Assembly (NCBI GenBank): GCA_921293015.1
Contig: OV121084.1
Coordinates: 48,519,864 to 48,583,863, forward strand
DNA from: Phorcus lineatus
Taxonomy: Eukaryota > Mollusca > Gastropoda > Trochida > Trochidae
Length of the DNA stretch: 64,000 nucleotides
Direction: 5' to 3'
In this document: in pieces, positions 56,481 to 64,000 of the stretch
How positions within the stretch are numbered: position 1 is the stretch's first letter
Layout: each line of letters opens with the position of its first letter
The notes under the pieces: generated by a model
Databases searched by the model: none
Told to the model about the DNA's origin: nothing
The model's input: only the letters and a program-made list of their open reading frames with translations
Made by a program: the position numbers and the translations under genes

Positions 56481-59039
56481 CAGAGAAAATTAATAACTTG
56501 TTGTCTATACCGTATAATAGCTTTGACATCATGAAAACACTACCAGGATATTTCCATGCAAACATAAAGAGCATTTTCATTTAAGAATCATGTATGGGTT
56601 GGGTTTAGTTGATGAAGCATTTAAATGAACAGCCAAATGATTACAATACCTACAGGTTTTGTTATGAATAGAATAGACCTTATTAGATAAATCTTACAGT
56701 CGATATGGTCATTATCAGGAAGATAAGATTTTTATTATAATATTGTAGTTGATTTTATCATTAGAAATAAACTTTATTAGAAAATACATCTCATAGAGGG
56801 CATCACTCAAAACTAAGAAAATTAATAAATATTTATGAATTACTTAATTGTTAGCTTTTTCAACTGTTAATTTGATACAATAATAGAGGGCTGTGCCTCT
56901 AGCTAAGAATATTTTTTAATTATTGTTCTTTCATCATTGACTTGTTGACAGTCTTAACTAAAATGATAATTTCAATAATTAACATTTTTTGTAACAATAT
57001 CCAGCTACTAAAAGTTCCGAATTTGATTCCTTGAATTCATATTAATGATTTAACCAAAATATTAACAATGTATCAATATCAAATCTTGAGGTTTGTGTAA
57101 GGAGTATAGCAAGGGTGTCACTTGCCAACATTGCTTTTAAGCTTCTGCACTTAAGTTGGAAGTCTCTGGGTCAAGTTTGACAGATTATTCTTTCAATTTG
57201 CTCTCGCAATGGATTCAAACAAAGAGTGGTCATTTGACATGTCCAGCAAGCGTTTACTTAATTCTGTGTTACCTTAGTGCAAACTAATACAAATATAGAA
57301 ATTTCATGGCTGAAACAGCTTTTGGCAGTGTTCAGACCGTGATTTGTCTTGGAAGGCAAACAAATGGTCCATTTCTAGTCACTTCTTCATTGCTCAAGGT
57401 CTTAAGTCTAATCAAATACTCATCTGTCCAACAAAACATTGTTTACAGTGGTCACCAGTTACGTAATGTTGCCTGGTTGTCTCCCCTTAGCAAACAGTCA
57501 TGTTTACCAAAATGGCAGATGAGCAGAATTACATTATGAGGAAGGCCTTGAAGAAGAAGAATTCTCAATAAGTCATGCTTGTCACGGATTAATCAGAAGG
57601 TTACTCAACTGAAAATTTTGCTGTTCGTGATCGCTGCTATTTAAATAGTACTTGGCCTGTATTGTTTAGGTGGCACTGAGTGCTAAAAGAATTTACCCAT
57701 TTATGTGCACACAGTCTTACAGTTCTGGCAGCTGTTGATAAAGGTTGTCTGTCTCCTTGTTGCATCACTGAGTACAATTGGCGTCGACTCACAACCGACA
57801 CCTACTTTGATGCTGAGCAGATTTGAAGACATGTTTTAAGTTCTACAAGATTTCCTTTGTATTTAGAACAAGAATATACAGAAGATTTGTTTTTCAATTT
57901 CATACAACTTTGCATTTAAACTTTTTAACTGACAAATATAAATTCATAGTCCGTGTTGTCAAAACCCTGTTTTAAAAAAACATCTGAAAGCAAGTCTTTC
58001 CCATTGTAAGTATAGGAAGTCCTAATTAGGAAAAATTAGAGTTTTCAGAGACTACTTTCAAGTTTTATTTTCTAATTTGGATATTTGTTTACAACATTTT
58101 TAATTTAAAGACTAAAAGGACATATAAGGGGCTCCTTTCTATTCCTTTTTTCTTTTTTAAGTTTTCAACAATTTTAGAATTTTCATCTCAGAGACTGAAA
58201 TGAATTTCTATTTTCAATTCTTTTTTTAAATATTTGGATATTTTCTTTGAATCTTTTAATTTCAATGACAAAGCATAACTCAAAAAGTCACTATTTTAAC
58301 ATTTTTATTGTGGGAAGTTCGGGCCTACTTCTAGTTCATTAGGCACCTAATGAAGTTGACCTATCTAACCCTGTCTGTCACTCAAACGCCTGTCAATCTG
58401 AAACTGACACAAAACAAACACAGTGAAAGTGACAACTAATTGTGATCACCCAATCCCTTGTAAACCCTGGTCAACAGAATCTAACTTCATCCATGCAACA
58501 TTACATCTGACATATTTTCATAGAGAATCCTTTTCCCTTGGTAGGATGTCCATTTCTATAATTGTCATGTTAATTTCATTGTGTCTCTCTAGTTGTCAAC
58601 ACATTGTCAATCACTTGAGAAGACTGGCACTTATCTGTGGCTGGAGTTAACAATTATATTACAAGACTGACCATTACCTGGTCAAGGGCTGTGAACATTG
58701 CATCACTGACTATGTCCATTTTAGCTCTTGCTATCATTGTTTGCACCAGTGCATGTACATTTCAGATAAATGACATTTTTGATAAGTTTCATGGTTGTTT
58801 GATAAATCTGCCATATAAACACAGTGCTGCCTCATTGGTGACCTTGTTTGGTGATAATGAATTAGATATTAACAATAATGACCAGGAAATGAATTTATTT
58901 TATTGTTTGAAAAAAAATTGAAATTGAGAAGACATTTAAGCCTATCAATAGATAATGAAGTTATCAATTAAAGACCCCAAAATGTTCTAAATGTTTTGAA
59001 GGCCTTACCTTCTTCATCATTCAAATAAAGTCATATTGT
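56481..59039. other. AT-rich noncoding DNA, nothing recognised
   Basis: No gene is supported. Open frames at 57306-57539, 58423-58650 and 58637-58921 were read and lack recognisable domains. The last two overlap each other in different frames and are probably chance. Confidence 0.55.
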
Positions 59040-59212
59040 TTTTGGAGTTGTATGAGCAAAGTTTATTATAAATTATTCTTATTCAGATATATGTTTTGAG
59101 GAGAAAGTCAAGGTATATGATTCCAAATTCTTATTCAGATTCCTGTTTTTTTGTGGAGCGAAGCAAGGTTTATGATATAAAATTCTTTTAAAGAAAACCT
59201 GTATTTTGTAAG
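59040..59212 (+). repeat. weak tandem repeat, ~42-55 bp unit, 3 copies
   Basis: Blocks of the form GAGCAAAGTTTATTATAAA-TTATTCTTATTCAGATATATGTTTTG recur as GAGAAAGTCAAGGTATATGAT-TTCTTATTCAGATTCCTGTTTT and GAGCGAAGCAAGGTTTATGATA-ATTCTTTTAAAG...CCTGTATTTT. Spacing is irregular and the copies are diverged. Confidence 0.5.
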
Positions 59213-59586
59213 TGATGCTTAAATTACTGATGAGTCAAGAACATTTTTATTCACAAAAAGACATCCTGTATACTTTCAAGTACCTTTATTCCAGTAATTA
59301 ATGCCTTCACTTCACTGTTTTTGAGTTTACCTCATCAAAATGGACCCTATGTGTTTGTAATCTAATGGATATATTGTAAAAGATAAAAAATTCTGTATCA
59401 ATTCTGAAAGAGTTTTCTGGGAGATTCAGCTAGCTATAAGTTAATGAAAGAAGTAGAGATAAATCCTTATAGATCTTGGTAAAAAAGAAAATGAAAACTT
59501 GGAAAAGAAAAACATTATTTTCTGAAAACATTAAGTAGTAAGTATAGACCCTTAATTTTGTATTTTTCAAGACATTACATAGAAAT
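59213..59586. other. AT-rich noncoding DNA, nothing recognised
   Basis: No gene or repeat is supported. Confidence 0.6.
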
Positions 59587-59626
59587 TTTTTTTTTTAATT
59601 TTTATTTTTTTATTTATTTATTTTTG
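59587..59626 (+). repeat. T-rich simple sequence
   Basis: Poly-T runs followed by TTTATTTATTTATTTTT. Without a recognisable retroelement next to it, there is no reason to call this a SINE or LINE tail. Confidence 0.8.
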
Positions 59627-61147
59627 TGGTACATATAAAATCTTGCTTTTGATATACAAATTGCACCTTCTACAGGCCCTTAAGAAACGAGAGTTTAATC
59701 TAATAATGATTTTAATTCGATTTTTAAATAGAATTTTTCTTACAATTGAATGATTTCTTTTTGTAGAATTTTTTACTTAAAGATTAATCATCAACATAAT
59801 GTTTCTTTAAACCCTTTGTGCTAGTTTGAATGTAAACAATAATTTTGTTTGAACTCAAATTATGAAGATCTTATTTTCTTAAAATTGGATTGATATTAAA
59901 TGTTTATTATATCATAATATTTTCGTAAAAACTACAAAAGCTATACACAGAGGTCTAATTGAAATCAGATGTAACATAACCTAATTTATAATTTTCACAA
60001 CCATTTGAAAAAATAGATGCAGCAAGCATTTTGTTATGTGCCTGTGATCTGAATCAGTAGCACAAAGTGTATTTGATATCACTTCAAAGTAATAGAAAAA
60101 TATTTAATTCTTGCAAATTGGGTTCAAAACTATTGAGTTTCACCATGAGGCAGTGCAAAAGGACTCGTCCATGAATTTCAATAAACTGTGAATTGCATTG
60201 AGTAAATATAAATAATGAACGGTGGCAAATTTCTTCTTTGAACTCTAAGGTGGGGCAATGAAAAGAATATGCATATATTTATTCTAGATTGTTAAAAAGT
60301 TCGAATCTGAGTTTTCTAGAGATGAGAGTGTTTGGTGAACATGTCTGTCAGAACTGTATCAAACAATCGACCATTGTTGGTATGTATTACTTATATTGTG
60401 TGTGCATCTTAATGGGAAATTGAACTTTCCAAGCAAGCATAGGGCTGTATCATGCTGTGCAAGTTGAATTCACAAGAAATATGCTATTTACCTGACATAT
60501 AAAAAAGTTTGATTCACATTCATAATGCTGTTTACCTCATGACTAATATTTTGAAATGTTATTTAAATTTTTTGCCTATTTAGTGGAGAACATTAAGATT
60601 TTTAAATCATATTTCATCAGCTGTTAGTTTCCATTTGACTAATTTTGAAAGAAGGTAATATTCAGCATCAGATGCTTATGAGTATTTTTATGATTCAAGC
60701 AGATTACAGAACATACTAACAGCAAAGCTTTCGAAAATGTTTATTTCCAAACATTAAAGCAATTAAAGATAATTTGCAAATCTATCATAACCCTGTTGAT
60801 CATTGAAAACTTTGATGTGTGAATAATTGAGTACTTTATTATTTCGCTTTCATAACCATTTTCAATGCTATGCTAGTCTCAGTGTCTCTTATAAGGAAGA
60901 TTTTATCTGTCATGTATGCAATATGATATCAAGGGATAATTAAGGGCTCTTAAGGCTATTAGGCAATACATTGTTGTGAGCAAAATGTCAATTAAATTAT
61001 ATATATATATTACGTGGGATTTTTTTACCTCTTTGTGACTGTTACAAGAACTTTTTAAAATGACATTTGAATTTTATTGATATCCATCTCGGTTTGGATT
61101 AGGGAAGTATTTATGAGAGGGAACAAACACTAACCTCGTTGTAAAGC
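59627..61147. other. AT-rich noncoding DNA, nothing recognised
   Basis: No gene is supported; a short (AT)n run lies at about 60998-61011. Confidence 0.6.
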
Positions 61148-61488
61148 GGCATCATCATCAATATCATTGACACCATCGCCGCCATCATCACCACCACCAT
61201 CAGCATCATCAACATAACCATCATAAAATCACCATTACTAAAATTATCACCAAAATCAGCATCACCATCACCGACATCGTCATACACATCATCTTAATTG
61301 ATATCAACGCCATCACAAGCATCATCATCACTATCACCGCCATCATCATCACCATCATAGACATCATCATCATCATCATCACCGATGCATCACCAGAATA
61401 TTGTGATGGTTTTAATATCATCATCATCATGACTAAGATATTGTCATCATATCATTACCACAAACACTTTCACCACTATCACCTTCAC

Positions 61489-61539
<51 letters not shown>

Positions 61540-61692
61540 TAACAACATCATCATAAACATTAGTTTCTACATCAACACTATCAGCATCAGCAGCAGGAAA
61601 ACAATCATTATAACCATCATCATCATCAACATCAATATCATCATCATGGCATCATCATCATCATCATCATCATCACCAACTTAACAATCTTA
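61148..61692 (+). repeat. imperfect (ATC)n trinucleotide microsatellite, ~545 bp
   Basis: The array consists of CATCAT/CACCAT/AACATC units, with interruptions throughout and a perfect (CAT)n core of about 17 units at about 61488-61540, plus shorter perfect runs near 61370-61380 and 61645-61673. The methionine-rich minus-strand open frame at 61221-61430 is a by-product of reading (ATG)n. Long interrupted arrays with a pure core usually indicate an old array with an actively slipping centre. Confidence 0.95.
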
Positions 61693-64000
61693 TTATCATT
61701 AACAGTGTCTCTGTGTACATTGTTCATTGTGAAAGAGAGGTAGTGTTTTGATGAAGATGAAATGGTAGTTAGTGTTGTGAGGTGGCAGGAATTGAGTTAT
61801 GTCTGTCTCTCTGCCTTTTTTATTGTCCATATTTTCATTTCCATACTTCCATATATTTCCAGGAAACTGAAGATGTGAACCCTTGCACTGCAAGATCACA
61901 TGAGTTCAGCATAGTAACTCATTGTTCATCACTCGATTGATTTGATGAATTTTCAGGTTTCCTGAAATATATTTATAGACTCAAAATGTGCAATTTTCAA
62001 AGGTGACCTCAGTACAAAGACGAGATTTAACGCTAAGGGTCCTTTGAAAAGGGTAACCTTGAACCATAAAAACTGTGATGTACCTCTCGTAACCTGTGTC
62101 CAACAGCATTATACTTCCTTATACCCACATTACAAGTACAGACACTGCATGTACATTCTAACTGAATTGTCCACAGAACCATTAACCTACTGGGTTCCGT
62201 TTGATAGTCTGGCAAAGTGCACTGATCTCTACACCAGCCATGTTGTAGACAAAAAACATACACAGTTCGTAGGTTTCTATGTACAATAAAGAATACCACA
62301 ACCATTGAAGGGGATATTATCTCGGCATCTGTCATCTAAAATTGAAGGAGCCTCCTTAAGTCTAGAAAATGTGAGCAAGTCTAGTTGCCTCAGATCTACA
62401 AATCAAATATAAAAGACTCCTTTTTAATTTTGCTTCAAATCAAATATCAACCAATTAAATCTTTATACCAGGTACTAATTGTTAGTCAAAGTTATTACAG
62501 TGCCATTGGATATATAGAGGATATCATATGAGATACTATGTTACTACGAGTGCATGAATATTAGTATTTCCCAAGTGAGAACGAGATATTTACTTAATTA
62601 ACAACAACTTCATTAGTAATGTTTCCACACTCTGTGAATGAGTTTTATTTATATCTCATTGTTTATCCTCTAGAAGAATGTGAACCACTCCTTGTTGAAT
62701 TGTCTTATGTTAAAGAAGAAATTATATTAAGAATGTATTTAAAACATAAAGGTATAAATAGTAATTTACCGACAAATTTTGTTTCCACAAAAGATTAGTT
62801 CAATAGAACCATTACTTTAAGCTTATCAGATTCACACTTGTCCACAAATGAATGATTTTACTCATGTGAACGAAATCACATGGATATTAGACTATTTAAA
62901 AAAATTTATGATTAGTTTTATCAAATGCTCTTATCATTAATACACCTTGGTAGATAAAAGTCATAAGTGTGAATTCAAACGTATGTAGGTATGTAGATTT
63001 GGTTTTAATTTACCTCAAACAAGCCATCTGAATTTATGATAATCGTTTGAGGAAAATTCTTAATTTCATTAAAGCGCAGTTAAAAACCTTTCCTCACGGT
63101 GTTATTGATTATGACATGGTTTTCCTTGTTGATGTCTGCTATGTATAATTGTGAAAACTAAATAATTAATACAAACACTCCATTTATTGACTAATTTGAT
63201 TTAGTAATCATAACTTTAATCCTGAAGATTTTCTTTTGTAATGAGGAGGAACAAATTTCATTTGATTTTAGTTCCCAATTTTAAAAATGATATTTTTTAC
63301 TTAGACCTATGATTTATTTATGTCATAATGAATATATGGAATGTTTCATTATTATCTCTGTCTTCAGAATTATGTAGAATTGGACATACCGTTGTTCCTT
63401 AAAACAACCCCAATTTCTATTTGGTTCTGTTCGGGAATTATTAGAGGTAGAGTTTGCATGTGGTATACATGGGTTGTAGTTAGCCCAAAACCCCATGACC
63501 CCTGGGTTGTACGAGTATTTGTGACCGAGGATATTATTTGAGTAAAATATTATGTATCTTTACTTACTGTTCAAATCTTCATTTTTCAAGGCTTTCATTT
63601 GTCATTACAGCTGGGAAGTAACTTTATCAAACGTTGTGTAGCACGCAAAGGGAATTTTCATATTAAATCTATTGAAGTACCTAGTGTAGTTTGAGTTGAC
63701 ATCAATAGGTTTCATTGCAATGTTGAACCTCAATGGTTTTGTGGACTTTCTGTCTGAAATAAGACTCAGTGCTGTGGCAAAAGAGAAATATACTCTCAAA
63801 CATGTTTTGAACCACATAGTGAATTGAACAATCATTCATATTAGGTATAATTTGTTGTTGATTATTTCATTTATGTGGCTTGATATTATCTTATTTTGAA
63901 CTTTAAGAAATTAGTTTGTTTGTATGGGTTTGTCACAAATTTGTCAAACATTAAAGATATGAAAAGTGGGTGATATACATAAAGAAGAAAGAAATTGAAA
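61693..64000. other. AT-rich noncoding DNA, nothing recognised
   Basis: No gene is supported. At 62033-62335 both strands are open for 80-100 codons, and an AATAAA hexamer lies at 62285-62290. The plus-strand frame ends just before it, which is tempting, but neither translation shows a recognisable domain. Open frames at 63341-63541 and 63605-63835 likewise show none. Confidence 0.5.

Noticed and set aside
61221-61430. Methionine-rich minus-strand open frame
   Set aside because: It is the (ATG)n reading of the trinucleotide microsatellite.
62033-62335. Open frames on both strands, with AATAAA directly after the plus-strand stop
   Set aside because: Neither translation resembles a known domain, and no splice acceptor or upstream exon is evident. 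AATAAA is frequent at this base composition.

Overview
This 64 kb window reads as AT-rich (roughly two thirds A+T by eye) animal nuclear DNA with no recognisable protein-coding host gene. There are no bacterial-style operons, no long open frames and no structural RNA genes. What it does hold is short interspersed elements with degenerate RNA polymerase III boxes, one LINE 3' end, many short tandem arrays, microsatellites, and small blocks of more complex, CpG-containing sequence that look like regulatory DNA. An L2/CR1-like LINE tail, tRNA-headed SINE-like copies and an interspersed repeat ending in a 'CTCTTGAAAGCnGnnTTAAACC'-type motif suggest a marine invertebrate, most likely a lophotrochozoan such as a mollusc. 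That assignment is an inference from repeat style, not from a gene. The window is best read as an intergenic desert or the inside of very large introns.

Layout. 0-10 kb: a 5.5-copy 20-bp repeat (1.44 kb), a dense cluster of TGACA/TGTCA motifs (2.06-2.38 kb), the first copy of the interspersed repeat (4.03 kb), a perfect AGGTCA-TCT-TGACCT palindrome (6.75 kb), a promoter-like block with an E-box and two inverted CCAAT boxes (7.74-7.97 kb), and a possible broken exon on the minus strand (7.91-8.19 kb). 10-25 kb: three tRNA-derived SINE-like loci (11.9, 14.9, 21.6 kb), two more copies of the interspersed repeat (17.7, 19.8 kb), a nested 56/140-bp repeat (20.1 kb), a G-quadruplex motif (23.1 kb) and a roughly 122-bp tandem array whose unit itself looks tRNA-derived (24.0-24.7 kb). 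25-42 kb: several small tandem duplications, the 3' end of an L2/CR1-like LINE with a clean 177-codon open frame and (ATT)n tail (29.4-30.04 kb), candidate regulatory blocks at 34.4, 36.1, 38.0, 38.7 and 39.6 kb (three of these carry the CRE palindrome TGACGTCA), and a 94-bp nearly perfect hairpin (39.8 kb). 42-64 kb: interlocking palindromes (41.8 kb), a GATA-site cluster (42.1 kb), a decayed minisatellite (44.2-45.1 kb), a 16-copy 34-bp minisatellite whose unit carries a 13-bp palindrome (48.6-49.1 kb), a TGACCA-rich block with a 12-bp inverted repeat (49.3 kb), strongly strand-biased C-rich tracts (51.2-52.8 kb), a roughly 158-bp tandem repeat (54 kb), and about 550 bp of imperfect (ATC)n (61.1-61.7 kb).

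Nothing here forms a multi-gene system. The most distinctive observations are the tandemly amplified tRNA-like unit, the palindrome-bearing 34-bp minisatellite, the compact 94-bp hairpin element, and several homotypic clusters of transcription-factor-like motifs. The motif clusters are inferences from base patterns and would need cross-species alignment or chromatin data to confirm.
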